Shown: positions 1 through 10,621 of the stretch, piece by piece
Position numbering within the stretch: position 1 is the first letter of the stretch
Layout: each line of letters starts with the position of its first letter
Assembly (NCBI RefSeq): GCF_021130785.1
Contig: NW_025776199.1
Location: forward strand, 418,001-482,000
Direction: 5' to 3'
Length of the DNA stretch: 64,000 nucleotides
Source: Homalodisca vitripennis
Taxonomy: Eukaryota > Arthropoda > Insecta > Hemiptera > Cicadellidae
Notes under the pieces: model-generated
The model's database searches: none
The model's input: only the letters and a program-made list of their open reading frames with translations
Told to the model about the DNA's origin: nothing
Position numbers and translations under genes: made by a program

Positions 1-1170
1 TAAAAATTATTATTGGAGTCTTCCAATTTGAGCTGTATGGAGCTGAAATACTCTGGGAAAACAAAACGTTGTGAGTGTGCAAATTTAATGAAACCCTTTG
101 TTATGAACTAATGCGGCAAATTACAGCCAGTTTTGTTTGTTCCTGGAACCGGCTCCAGACTTTCCCACGTGTGGCCAGTTACATTTTAATTACTTCTGTA
201 CAGGTTTACTGTTCTTACGTGATGTATTTTTATATTTGTCCATTTAGTAAGTTTATGTTTGAGGCTATGTATCCTTTCATTTTAGTACTAGCATTTGTTT
301 TTTTTTTCTTGTTTTTGAAATCTTCAACAAAAGGTATTACCAATTTCAAGCTATTGTATTGAGTTAACTCGGAGTACATAGAGGTGAACGGCCAAACAAA
401 CCAAATAACAGTGCTACCATTACTCAAGAATCCCTACGATTACTCTGTGGTTAAACCGTATGTTACCTAACAATACTTATCATCATCTCCATGAAAACCG
501 TGTACAAGATTTTAATATTTAATTGCAGTGGCTTAGTGTAACGTAAATTTGTAATTTGAATAATATCAAAGAGGAGTTAGAGCTTATACAAGTTAAAACA
601 GCCGTTAACCTCAATCTGGATTTCTCAACGCTTCTTTAAATCCGGGACTCACAACTAAGGAACTACAGTTTCAGTCTAAACTATTCAAACTGGGAAATAA
701 AAACTATATACTTATTTCCATGGTCTTAGCGTTTGTTATGTATAGTAGAAATACTGTATAACGTTGAGCTGCAAAGTAGTGAGCGTATTGTTCTGTCTAC
801 ATTGCAAATGACTTTATCAATCCATATAAAACAAGTACTGTAAATAGTCCACAAGTAAGTACAAATATTAAGTGCTAACAGGTGAATTATGCTGTGATCA
901 TCTTATAATTACTTTTTACTTATTTAAATTAATGACTTTCGAATAAAAAAATACGAATTTTAATAATTAACATTTAACATTTTATCTTTCTAGAGTGCGT
1001 TAAAAAGCATAGCAAGATAGGTTCATCAGTGTTGGAAATAGTAAAATTCGGTGTATACTATATTAGAAAGTTAGGAAGTCTAAAAGTGTTGACACATGGA
1101 ATTGATGAATATAACTATTATATAATATTCCCATTAAAGAAAATTACAAATTAAATTTTAAATTAGTCAA
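1..1170. other. Host flank, no gene seen
   Basis: AT-rich sequence left of the Polinton insertion. The open frames are short, contain hydrophobic low-complexity stretches and match nothing I recognise. I see no splice-bounded exon, tRNA or repeat with a clear boundary. It ends with the target-site copy GGTACA. Confidence 0.6.
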
Positions 1171-1176
1171 GGTACA
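1171..1176. repeat. Left target-site duplication GGTACA of the Polinton
   Basis: The hexamer GGTACA lies immediately outside the left inverted repeat and recurs immediately outside the right one at 17787-17792. A 6-bp duplication is the known integration footprint of Polinton/Maverick elements, made by their retroviral-type integrase. It fixes both ends of the element to the base. Confidence 0.93.
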
Positions 1177-1351
1177 AGTAGATAGTAATATGGCGGTTCT
1201 AGACCACTTTCGGAGCCAACAGAAAATCAAGGGAAAATACTGTTTAAAGGACAATAAACGAATCTGTAACTCACGAATGAAAAATTAACCGAATCTATAG
1301 CTGTTTTGCTTCTACTTTCTCAAATCAATCTATCGGAAATGTCTGCTACGA
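1177..1351 (+). repeat. Left terminal inverted repeat
   Basis: 175 bp from AGTAGATAGT to GTCTGCTACGA. The reverse complement at 17596-17786 matches base for base over most of its length. Differences are a one-base indel in the GGCGGTT(T)CTAG stretch, a few single bases and about 13 extra bases in the right copy. Polinton TIRs are the substrate for integrase and for protein-primed replication by PolB. Confidence 0.95.
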
Positions 1352-1362
1352 CGAAAAATCTT

Positions 1363-1668
1363 CTACTCTACAAAATTGATAGTAACACAGTCTTTATCTT
1401 TAATAGTCTTCTTTCCAGTAACAACCAAGTGTAATTTATCATGTTTATTCAATTCTTTAATCTTTTTTTCATCCAAAACAGTCAAAAATCTGTTCGGTAA
1501 GTGTACTTTATAATCTTCCAACTCGGCAATTATTGTAAACCCGAATTTATCTTTCATTTTCTCCAGATTCAAAATTTTGTATTTCTTATTTTCTTCTAAT
1601 TCCATTAATTTCTTATATTCTTTGATCTTTAAATCACCAACCTCATTTAATTCTTTTAGTAGCTCCAT
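1363..1668 (-). CDS. Small conserved-looking Polinton protein, possibly OB-fold-like
   Basis: An intact 101-residue frame, the first gene inside the left TIR and transcribed towards it. The ATG at 1668 follows TTCTTATATAA directly, the promoter-start motif used throughout the element, which supports this start. The N-terminal 40 residues are charged and probably helical. The rest alternates hydrophobic and polar residues as a small beta barrel would (IIAELEDYKVHLPNRFL, then LHLVVTGKK). Similar short proteins accompany Polintons in other invertebrates. An OB-fold or single-strand DNA binding role is only a guess from the pattern. It is one of the few genes here without a frameshift. Confidence 0.6.
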   Translation of the reverse strand: MELLKELNEVGDLKIKEYKKLMELEENKKYKILNLEKMKDKFGFTIIAELEDYKVHLPNRFLTVLDEKKIKELNKHDKLHLVVTGKKTIKDKDCVTINFVE

Positions 1669-1946
1669 TTATATAAGAAAAAATTTCTTAACTAAGGTTT
1701 GTAGGAGGGCAATTTAAAATTCTCTATACTACTTTTTTCAATAATTTTAAGTCTTAGTTTACACATTTTTTAAATAATAAATAGAAGAATCTATCACTGT
1801 TTCACCAGAAATTGTGCTGATTTCTGTCAAATTCAAGTAAAAATCATTAATTTTTTTAAATTCTAAAAATTATTGAAAAAATAGTATAGAGAATTTAAAT
1901 TGCCTCCTACAAACCTGAGTTAAGAAATTTTTCTTATATAAATGGA
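1663..1946. promoter_or_regulatory. Divergent promoter built as an inverted repeat
   Basis: Arms of about 85 bp at 1663-1748 and 1865-1946 are inverted copies of each other, separated by about 115 bp. Each arm ends in the same TTCTTATATAAATGGAG, so the two divergent genes (small protein on minus, PolB on plus) begin with identical upstream sequence and the same first codons ATG GAG. The arrangement would give both genes the same promoter. It could also form a long hairpin. Confidence 0.75.
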
Positions 1947-4900
1947 GGGTGAAAAAGTAACATGTCCGTTTTGCAAAAAAAGAAAATTTTAAGAAAAAAC
2001 TATGATCGACATTATGGCTCCAAAATCCATGCCAAAAACAAAGAAATTTACGAGAAAGAACTGAATTTTTTAAGACAATGGGCTAAAGAAAATCAAATTG
2101 TCGATCATGAAAAGATGTACAATATAGAAAAATTGCGTGAATTAAAGAAAGACTTTAAGGAAGATAAAAAAGATCTCAATCTATTTAATGATGAAAAAAA
2201 TTCAATCAATCGCTGAAAAATTGTCCATTGAAACAAACGATAAAACTAAGTCTGAAATGATCGAAGAAATTGACAAAACTCTTAACGAAAAACCTTGAAA
2301 ATATCATAGATGTAGAAGTTTTATCCTCAATACACGGTTCTTTTCAAGCAATACATTTTAACAAATTTAAACGACAATTCCATGTCAATTTACAAATATC
2401 TTTCAATTATGCGGTTAGAAATTAAAAGTTTAATCGAGAAATTTCAAGAAAATGTTAAAAATATGAAGGGTTAATCTCTCTTTGGAATGCGAATACGAAC
2501 GAACTTTAGTAAAACGGTGAACGACAAACTTGCCAATGTACTTTACTATAAAAGCAGACGAAATCTTCGACGTAAACGACTTTATTACTAAGCAATTTAA
2601 TAAATTAACACATCGAGAACAGACAAATCATCCAAATAGAGGTTCTGGATGGACATTTAAACGCTGCATTACAACTAGTTTTGAGCCTTAACAAACACGA
2701 AATGATGAATGCTGGATCCATATATCGATTTACCACAAGAGATAAAGGTAAATAAAGCTTGTATAAATATAAAAAATAAAGATGATTATTGCTTTATTTA
2801 TTCTATTCGATGTGCTATTGAAAAAACCCGAGACACATGTTGACAGAGCAAAGCAATATGAAAAAATTTGTAAATGACGAGATATTTTCAGGTTTCGAGT
2901 ATCCAATTTCCTTAAAAGATATACGATCATTTGAAAAACGAAGTTACAATTCTAAGTATAAGTATCCTAAAATGTCTATCAATGTCTACAGTTATGATGA
3001 GAAACTCAATATTGTTCCATTACAAATTTCTGAAAATACGACGCTGAGTTAAACATTGACTTATTGTATGTTAAACAAGAAGACAAATCTCATTATGTGT
3101 TGATAACAGATTTAAATAGATTAGTGAGTTCTCAGTTATCTAAACACGAACATAAAAAAATTGCTATGTAGAAGATGTTTAAGCCATTTCTACAAATATG
3201 GAGATTTAACAGATCATTTAGAAATTTGCAAACAACATTGAAGTTTGTAAGCCAATTATGCCGTTTCCAGGTCAAACAACAACATTTACTAATTATCAAA
3301 AGAAATTTTCTCATCCTTACGTTATTTATATGGATTTTGAAAGCATATTAGAGAAAGATTCCCACATGCAAAAACAATCCGCAAAAATCGACTACAACCA
3401 AGATTCAAAAGCATATCCTTACGGTTTTACTCTATATTTAGTATCGAATGTAACCAATCGTATGTACAAAGCCGATATGATATCGAGCAAAAAATGAAGA
3501 AGATTTGCCAAATGTTCCTGCAAATTTGTTTGAAGAACTCAATAAAATATCAAAATACATAGCTACAAAATATAATTCTAAGAACAAAAAACCTATGAAA
3601 TTGACTGAAGAAGAAGAAATTTCATACCAAAATGCAAACGTTTGTCATATTTGCGAATGGTCTGCTTATGATGTTGAGTCAATTCAGTATGGTTTTACTC
3701 CTGATAGTTGGAAAAGATAAGAGTTATAATAAAGTAAGAGATCATTGTCATTTGACTGGAAAGTTTCGAGGAGCAGCTCATAGAATTTGTAATCTAAATT
3801 TGAAATTTCCTCAGAATATTCCCGTTTTCTGCCACAATATGTCAAATTACGATTACTCATTTGTACATAAAAGAATTGGCTAAACAATATGGAAATGTTG
3901 ATTTGATCGCAAACACCGATGAAAAATATATAAATTATTCTGTAAATTCTGGATATGGCTATGAGTTTGAAGATGATAAACCAAGAAAGTTCATCAAGTT
4001 TTTCATTCGTAGACACGTTCAGATTCATGGCATCGTCTATTGAAAAGTTAGCTAAAAACCTCAAAAAAGATGATTTCAAGCATACAAATCATTTTATACA
4101 AGATGGAAGAATATTGAATGAAATTATAGAACGACAGCCAAATGATGAAGACGAGATTTTTAAAATTCTATCTGGAAAAGGCATATTTCCTTACGAATTT
4201 ATCGATAGTATTGAAAAACTTGATTACACAGAAGACCTGAAAATTCAAGATGTTCTATTCACTTTTGACAGACGAGAGCATATCTGAGAAAGATTATCAA
4301 CACTACTTGAGCGTTTTGGAACAAATTAAAAGAGAAAAATCTTGGAAATTACTCTGATTTGTACAATATCCAAGATGTTTTATTGCTTGCTGATATATTT
4401 GAAAATTTCAGAAATATTTGCTTGAATTGTTACAAACTCGATCCAGCACATTATCTAACAGCTCCAAGTCTCGCATGGGACGCTATGTTAAAATTAACGA
4501 AAATAGAATTACATTGATTAGTGATCATAATATGTATTTGATGATTGAAAAAGGTATTCGTGGAGGTATTTCTCAATGTATTAAGCGATATGTTAAAGCA
4601 AATAACAAATATTTGAAAGATTTTGATAAGACAAAGCCCGAAAACTATCTGTTGTACGTCGATGCAAACAACCTTTATGGTTTACGGGCTTATGCAAAAT
4701 TTACCATATAACCGAAATCAAGTGGATGAATCCTAAAACATATACAACAGCAGAATGGCAAGAAACAATTTTAGAACTCACTGGCGACGAAGATTTATGG
4801 CTATATTCTCGAAGTGATCTAGGATATCCAACAAATTTACATGAACATCACAAGGATTTACCTCTTGCTCCCGAACATTATAAAAACAAACTTTGCACAA

Positions 4901-5916
4901 CTTTACTGGATAAAACTGAATACGTTGTTCATTCAAGAAATTTGAAATTCTATTCTGGAACAAGGTATGATTTTGAAACATGTGAATAGAGTTATTGCAT
5001 TTGATCAGAAGCCTTTTATGAAAAAGTACATTGATTTTAACACAAACATGAGAACCAAAGCTACAAGTGACTTCGAAAAGGACTTTTATAAGCTGATGAA
5101 CAACTCAGTTTTTGGAAAAAGTAATGGAAAATGTGCGAAATAGATGTGATATCAAACTAGGAAATGAAGAATTTTCAATTAAACAGGCCAAGAAAACAAA
5201 CTTCAAATGCTTTAATATCTTTGACGACAACTGTATAGCGAGTCACATGTACAAACAGAAAGTAAAATTTAACAAGCCGATCTACATAGGATTTTCAGTT
5301 CTCGACCTCTCAAAACTGCTAATGTACGAGTTTTATTACAACAAATTAAAGAACTATGATCCAGATTTGAATCTGTGTTACATGGATACAGACAGTTATT
5401 TCGTAGAATTGAAACGAGATCCTTTTAAAATTATTAAAGAAAATATAGATGACTTTGATACGAGCGATTATCCAAAAGATCACGAATGTTTCACTACTAA
5501 AAATAAGAAGGTAATAGGGAAATTCAAAGATGAGTTAAATAGCGAAGTTTTAGAAGAATTTTGTGGATTGAGATCGAAAATGTACTCGTACAAATATCTA
5601 GACAAAAATCCAGTAAGATGCAAAGGGATTAAGAGAAGCGTTGTAAATAAAACAATAAATATCCAAAACTTGAAGAAATGTTTGTTCGAAGATAAAGAAG
5701 AATTTAGGGAGATGACAGTAATCAAAAAGCTACAAACATGAGTTGTACACCGTCACTATAAACAAGTTAGCACTGAACGCTAAAGATGATAAGAGAATTG
5801 TCCTAGAAAATAAGATCGATACAGTACCGTATGGCTATAAAAATGAAGCAAAATCTGATATATTAGATGAGTTAATAAACTTGGAAACTTTGACATGTAA
5901 ATGGAAGATGATTTGA
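1942..5916 (+). CDS. Protein-primed family B DNA polymerase (PolB), frameshifted
   Basis: This is the replicative polymerase of the element, predicted to copy its DNA from a terminal protein primer in the virus factory or nucleus. The start ATG at 1942 follows TTATATAA and opens with a CxxC zinc motif (CPFC). In order I see the N-terminal GSGW signature (2641-2652), a C2H2-like finger (about 3170-3240), exonuclease motif I with DFE (about 3333), CHxxTG-type zinc/HNH-like residues (about 3740-3800), exonuclease motif II HNMSNYD (about 3833), polymerase motif A DANNLYG (about 4661), motif B NNSVFGK (about 5100), motif C DTDS (about 5384) and a thumb-region EFCGLRSKMYSYK. The frame changes many times through one-base indels, but conserved blocks continue on each side. 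The stop at 5914-5916 overlaps the integrase start by 16 bases. Family assignment is secure; the exact protein is not. Confidence 0.93.
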
Positions 5917-6922
5917 TTCACTGCCACAAATGCAAGAAAAAAACGAAAAATATAGATTCTAAAATCGTTCAAACTCAAAACGGATTGTATAGAATTGCAG
6001 CAAAATGTTCAAAATGTAAGACAAATAAGAGTAAATTTATTAAAGAATCCTTATGAAAAACAAGTAAAGAAAGAATCTAAGAATAAGGAAGAAATCGAGA
6101 TTGAAGCTAGAGAAATTCATGCACCAGTACGAAAAAAGTTTAAAAGAGAAAAAATTATAACTTTAGGAATTGACGATTTATGGGCAGCAGATTTAGTTAT
6201 AATGTCTAATTATTCAGATCAAAATGATGGATTTAAGTATAATGTTAAATGTTATTGATACTTTCTCAAATATGCTTGGTCAAGAGCTATCAAAAGAAAA
6301 AACGGCAAGGATGTTTCAAAAGCTTTCGAAGATATAGTAAAAGATGCCATAAAGGATCAATCACAAACCTCCAAACCTACTTCATACAGATAAGGGTTTA
6401 GAGTTTAAAAATAAAGAATTTAATGATGTTTTGAGAAAATACGACATCAAGATTTATCATACTGAAAACGAAGAGAAATCAAGTATTGTAGAGAGATATA
6501 ACAGAACTCAAAATGAGAGAATGAAAGTTATTTTTGAGATTAATAAAAACTTTAAATGGATCGATATTCTTCAAAAAATAGTCACAAATTACAATGATAC
6601 GGTTCACAGCACAATCAAAATGAAGCCCAAAGGACGTAGATAAGGATGCAGAAAAGGAGTTTTTAGAGACCGTTTTCAAGTATGTTTCCACCTGAAATTC
6701 ACACGAAAACTAAAATTTAAAGTCGATGATCATGTAAGAATTGTTAGTATAAAAAACAAACATTTTCGAACAAATATAAGAAACAATTGGGTCAAGAGAA
6801 ATCTTTGTGATTTAATCAAAATTAATAACACAGATCCTGTAACTTATAGTATAAAAGATTTAAATAATGAAGAAATAACCGGAAAGTTTTATGAATATGA
6901 ATTGAGAAAGTCAAAGCTTTAA
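5901..6922 (+). CDS. Retroviral-type (DDE) integrase with N-terminal zinc ribbon, frameshifted
   Basis: The ATG at 5901 follows TGTAA, the element's start motif. The first frame encodes a four-cysteine zinc ribbon (CHKCKKK ... CSKCKTNKS) like the DUF5679 ribbons of viruses. After a one-base shift near 6050 comes the linker EIHAPVRKKFKR, then the catalytic core with GIDDLWAADLV (first Asp, about 6171), a second Asp in LHTDKG (about 6385) and the Glu in SSIVERYNRT (about 6490). The C-terminal part from about 6718 resembles a chromo/SH3-like DNA-binding tail ending FYEYELRKSKL. It should join the TIR ends to target DNA with 6-bp staggering, matching the observed duplication. At least three one-base shifts interrupt it. 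The ribbon could instead be a separate small gene overlapping integrase. Confidence 0.92.
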
Positions 6923-6936
6923 TTTTTTCTATATAA

Positions 6937-7338
6937 ATGGAGGCTGAAAAGAAATGTACAAAGTGTCAAGAATTTAAAGATTTATCAAAGTTTTATCCAT
7001 GATAAGACTAGAAAAGACGGATTATACTGTTATTGTAAGGATTGTAATAAAAAAATATGAAAGAGAATTATACGATAAAATGGAAAAATTAACTTTAGAA
7101 GAGAAGAATGTTGTATTTGTAAAGAATATTAAGGATATTTCCAAATTTTGTGATTGGCATTATAGTAAAGATAAAAAGAAGGCTTTTTGTAGAGATTGTG
7201 CTAGAAGAATTTTCCGAGAAAGTCAAAATAAACCGACTCATTGCGAATGTGGAAGAAACTCTTCAATGGTTACCTAGTCTTCAAAGACATTTACAAACAA
7301 ATATCATAATTCAAGAGTTTAACATTTTCATCGTGTAA
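6937..7338 (+). CDS. Tandem zinc-finger protein, copy 1 (frameshifted)
   Basis: The ATG at 6937 follows TTCTATATAA. The first frame reads MEAEKKCTKCQEFKDLSKFY. After a one-base shift the frame supplies further CxxC pairs, including FCRDCARRIF, and a C-terminal CECG. A stretch downstream (about 7262-7310) encodes WLPSLQRHLQT in another frame and matches the end of copy 2, so the original protein probably ended there. Paired CxxC knuckles around a K-x4-FY core are frequent in small virus and phage zinc proteins, some HNH-related. No catalytic residues are evident. It lies 15 bp after integrase in the same direction. Function unknown. Confidence 0.7.
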
Positions 7339-7355
7339 TAATTTTTTCAATAAAA

Positions 7356-7682
7356 ATGGAGTCTCAAAAGAAATGTACACAAAGTGTCAAGAATTTTATA
7401 AGGAAGAGAATAGAAAAGACTGTTATTGTAAGGTTCATGATAAAATGGGACAAATTAACTTTAAAAAAGAAAAAAAGTGTTACTTTTGTAAAGAAATTAA
7501 AAATATTTCTGAATTTAATAACTGGCAGTATAGTAAAGATAGAAAAGATGCTTTTTTGCAAAGATTGTGCTAAAAAAATTTTCAGCGAAAGTTATAAAAA
7601 ACGAAAAGCCTTGTGAATATGAAAAAAAATTCTATATTGGTTACCTAGTTATGCTAAACATTTACAAACAAAATATAAATAA
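7356..7682 (+). CDS. Tandem zinc-finger protein, copy 2 (frameshifted)
   Basis: This is a paralogue of the preceding gene: the same MES/MEA-x-KKCT opening, a CYFCKEIKNISEF knuckle, a second CxxC after a shift, and a WLPSYAKHLQTKYK ending followed by TAA at 7680-7682. The ATG at 7356 follows TCAATAAAA, again the element's start motif. Compared with copy 1 it lacks part of the segment between the first and second zinc pairs. Two copies in a row in a small virus-like genome imply tandem duplication inside the element. Function unknown. Confidence 0.7.
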
Positions 7683-7755
7683 GTCAAGAGTTTTTAGTAA
7701 AATTTAGTAACATTTTTCATCGTGTAATTTAGATATTCTATAAATCAGTCGAGAT

Positions 7756-8514
7756 TCAGTCATATTTGTAGTAAAATGATTTCCGTTGTATAAAATATTC
7801 AAAGATTCTTTTCATTTGGTTATACAGATTGATAGAATTTGGTTCGTCATCAATGAACAAAATCTCTAATTCAGGATAATTTTATTTTTAGATGTTTTAA
7901 TCGGTTTGGTATTTCTCGTTTTCTGAGCTCTGATAACGTAATAAGGCCATTCCCACATGTGATTCTTCTTAATTAAACACAAAAACATGGTGTTTTTTCT
8001 TATCAAAATCTTTACATACCATATCTCTCTTCATTAATTCCATTCGCAATTCTTGATTCTCTATTTTCAATGATTTCATTTCATCTTTAATTTGTAACTG
8101 TTTTATTTTATCTTTTAACTGCTTATTTTTCGTTTTCAAGTTTGTACTCGCCATATTTTCTAATACTCGGTAAAACTTCTTTTGTAACCCAAGTTTTGAA
8201 GATTTTTGCCTCTTTTTATGTGATCTCAAAATTAAAGAATAAAGTCCAGATTTCATTGATAAAAACAGTGTCAGATATGAAGATTGTTAAGGGGGCCATT
8301 CGAATAGCCCCTTGTTTTTTTAAGTAAAAATATTGAATTTTGTCATCATCATCAACATTTAATTTAATTGCGTTTTTTGTTTTTTTTCATAACCTAATAT
8401 TTCACAAACATCTTTAGCCTTAAACCAGATTACATTGTTTTCGTCTACAATCGTTACAATGTCTTTATTATTGAATGTAAGTTGATTATTGAGTAGGTCT
8501 ACAAGTGACTCCAT
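7756..8514 (-). CDS. BRO-family protein: Bro-N domain, coiled coil and DUF3627-like C-terminus (frameshifted)
   Basis: BRO proteins occur in baculoviruses, entomopoxviruses, iridoviruses and related elements and bind DNA through an N-terminal Bro-N domain. Here the ATG at 8514 follows ATCTAA. The Bro-N signatures seen on the minus strand are VIWFKAKDVCEILGY (about 8440-8396), FINESGLYSLILRS (about 8262-8221) and TWVTKEVLPSIRKYGEY (about 8190-8140). A lysine/glutamate-rich coiled coil follows (KQLKDKIKQLQIKDEMKSLK). The C-terminal HHVFV, WEWPYYVIRAQKTR and SINLYNQMKRIFE segments resemble the DUF3627 tail of insect DNA virus proteins. At least three single-base shifts separate these blocks. Transcription is opposite to PolB and integrase. 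Confidence 0.85.
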
Positions 8515-8530
8515 TTAGATAGAAACATTT

Positions 8531-8816
8531 TTAACTAGTAATTTTTATTTCAGTATAAAGTCCAGATTCATTGATGAAAATAGTGTCTGGATGTAATTTT
8601 TGTAAGAGTCGCGATTCGATACCCTATTGTCAGAATATCTATGTTTTCAAAGCTTTTTTTTGTATTTTTCTTTAACATGATCTATGATTAGCTTGTCTCG
8701 TATTTTTAAATTCCAATATTTCTGCACATCTTTAGCCTTAAACCAAATTTCATTATTTTCGTCAACAATCGTGCAAATGTCTTTATTATTGAAGTAGGTC
8801 TACAACTTGACTCCAT
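8531..8816 (-). pseudogene. Truncated BRO paralogue (Bro-N only)
   Basis: The ATG at 8816 follows GTTTAA and begins MES like the full BRO gene. IVDENNEIWFKAKDV (about 8770-8730) and TIFINESGLYTEIKITS then a stop (8531) show that only the Bro-N half is present. The frame is broken at least twice. The downstream end reuses the region around the next copy's promoter (ACTAGTTAAAAATG), as expected if unequal exchange joined the end of one Bro-N to the start of the next. It is probably non-functional, though small Bro-N-only proteins exist. Confidence 0.75.
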
Positions 8817-8819
8817 TTA

Positions 8820-8922
8820 AACTAGTAATTTTTATTTTGAGTGTAAAGTCCAGATTCATTGATAAAAACGGTGTTTTTTTGAAAGTTTGAAGGTAAGCTA
8901 TTCAATAGCTCCCCTTGATTCA
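8820..8922 (-). pseudogene. Third, shortest Bro-N fragment
   Basis: About 100 bp on the minus strand still encode GELL/GAIE-like residues and then TVFINESGLYTQNKNY, the same block that ends the neighbouring truncated copy. It starts immediately after the stop of the penton-like gene. It has no start of its own and is best read as a relic of the tandem BRO expansion. Confidence 0.65.
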
Positions 8923-9663
8923 TTATTCTTTCGACAATCTTAAATATATTGTTGTTTTACTCTCATTATTTAATAAATTTCCCTCAGAGTCTTGTATAGT
9001 TAGAACGATTTTTTGAATTCTTTTAATATTTTTTCTAATTGGAATATAATCGATTTCATTCGGTTTTTCACTGATTTTTGATCCATAAGCAACATTGGAA
9101 AAAAAGTGTACAAAATTTCAGATTCTTTGTGTAAATGTTCGGTATGATTTTCAAAACTAGGTTCAACCGAGATTACAATGTACTTCAATTACAATCAAAC
9201 GGTCTAAATTTTGGCGTTTTATTTCCTAAATATACCTGATTTGGCTCAATAGTTTTCTTGAAACAAACCCTAATAAATCTACAATAATTGCTGAAAACAT
9301 TATTGTTACTGGTTGATTTTATTTGAATTTATTAGAGAGATAATTTTTTGCATTTCAACTTGTTTTCGTCAAAGTTTAAAGATTTATCTGATTGTTTTGA
9401 ATGTTTTCAGATAATTTTTAAGGGAATTTTTTATTTGATCGAAGGTATAATATCCTTTTGGTTTAAAACCATAATATTTTGTTATGTTCTTCTCACTAAA
9501 TCCTATACAATAAGGAGAACTTTCACTAATATTTATTACAAAATTGTCAGAATAAAAACCGCTTAAACCGATAAAATAATTTGATTCTTCCTCTAAACGA
9601 ATAGGATGTTCCAAGTTTAAAACTAATTTAGAGCTTTCTGAAGTCAACTTGAACAGCTTACAT
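8923..9663 (-). CDS. Penton-like minor capsid protein (frameshifted)
   Basis: The gene shares a short divergent promoter with the packaging ATPase (9664-9676). Its first codon at 9663 is followed directly by a stop, so an indel probably lies at codon 2. The long frame then gives SSKLVLNLEHPIRLEEESNY, a beta-rich segment, with NYFIGLSGFYSDN. Later blocks on the minus strand, about 9260-8926, include NQVYLGNKTPKFRPF, HLHKESEILYTFFP and NNESKTTIYLRLSKE. This arrangement (hydrophobic strands, an SFFPNV-like centre, an arginine/leucine strand at the end) is the pattern of the Polinton minor capsid, thought to be a single jelly-roll penton. I am fairly sure it is the conserved Polinton structural protein. 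Penton is the likeliest role. Confidence 0.65.
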
Positions 9664-9676
9664 TTTCGCTATTTAA
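9664..9676. promoter_or_regulatory. 13-bp divergent promoter between penton-like and ATPase genes
   Basis: Only TTCGCTATTTAA separates the two ATGs. On the plus strand the sequence is CTATTTAAATGGAG; on the minus strand an A-rich stretch precedes ATG. A TATA-like core this short can only work if transcription begins at, or just inside, the coding starts. Confidence 0.55.
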
Positions 9677-10450
9677 ATGGAGAAATTTTTAAAGCAAAAA
9701 GATCAGATAAAACTTCAAACGTTTGAAGAAAATAAGAAAGATCAACCAATCAGATTGTTAATTGTTGGTTCAAGTGGATGTGGAAAAACAACTTTATTAT
9801 TGAATTTTATCTACAATAGGTTGATGTCCTTATGTTTCCAATTTGTATGTTTTTAGTAAATCTTTAGAACAAGACGCCTATAAAAAATTACAAGAAAGAT
9901 TTGAAAATATTGAGAAAAACTTAAACAAAAAAAATATCACATTTTTATAATGCTTCTGAGGACATAGTCCCGTTAAGCAAATGTAGTAAACCCAATTCGT
10001 TAATCGTTTTTGATGATTGTATTTTGGAAAATCAGGACGTTATTAAGGAATATTTCGTAATGTCTCGTCACAAAAAACATATCTTGTATCTATCTTTCCC
10101 AATGCTTTTCAAAGGTTGATAAACAAGTTATTAGAAACAATTTGAATATGTTGTGTGTTTTTAAGCAAGACGATCACTATTCGAGAAAGATTTACAACAA
10201 TTATGTGGGATCTGATATGAGTTTTAACCACTTTAATGAATTGTGTGATAAAATTTGGAAAGAAGACTATGGATTTTTAACTATTAATCTAACTTTGAAG
10301 CCTAAAAATGGTAAATATTTGAATAAATTTTCTAAATATAAATGGCTGCTCAGTGGTCAGGCAAATCTACTTGATAAAATATTTGTTACAATTATTTTTA
10401 CATTATCTTTACTTTTTATTTACATTATGAAAATAACAGAAAAACGGTAA
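9677..10450 (+). CDS. Genome-packaging ATPase of the FtsK/HerA type (frameshifted)
   Basis: This motor would pump the element's DNA into a capsid. The ATG at 9677 follows CTATTTAA. Residues about 30-40 carry the Walker A loop GSSGCGKTTLL (9768-9800), preceded by the strand IRLLIVG. After one shift near 9830 the Walker B strand SLIVFDDC lies at 9997-10020, then DVIKEYFVMSRHKKH with the expected arginine region and a YLSQ-type sensor. The last frame, from 10142, gives NLNMLCVFKQDDHYSRKIYNNY and LTLKPKNGKYLNKF, as in Polinton ATPases. The hydrophobic tail at 10365-10435 (IFVTIIFTLSLLFIYI) is unusual and may come from reading past the true stop after a frameshift. Confidence 0.88.
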
Positions 10451-10452
10451 AT

Positions 10453-10606
10453 CTGTTCACGTTCCACGTTCACGTTCATGTTTCACGTTCGTGTTTACGT
10501 TTCACGTTCATGTTTTTACGTTCGTGTTTACGTTTCACGTTCGTGTTTCACGTTCATGTTTTTACGTTTCGTGTTCACGTTTTTACGTTCCACGTTCACG
10601 TTTCAA
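10453..10606. repeat. Imperfect ACGTTC/GTGTTT minisatellite inside the Polinton
   Basis: About 150 bp are built from repeated CACGTTC, GTGTTTACG and ATGTTTTTACG words, in clear contrast to the AT-rich surroundings. It fills the gap between the ATPase and the next structural gene. It is locally enriched in ACGT palindromes and CpG. It could be replication slippage, a recombination or packaging signal, or an upstream element for the gene at 10622. Nothing shows which. Confidence 0.85.
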
Positions 10607-10621
10607 AATTTTTCTAATTAA

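Noticed and set aside
75..362. 95-residue membrane-like frame at the window start
   Set aside because: It begins at a non-ATG codon and consists of hydrophobic low-complexity translation of T-rich DNA.
3684..4079. 131-residue minus-strand frame within the polymerase region
   Set aside because: It is antisense to PolB, whose conserved motifs occupy the plus strand.
10453..10606. CRISPR array
   Set aside because: Repeats are short, irregular and without spacers, in a eukaryotic mobile element.
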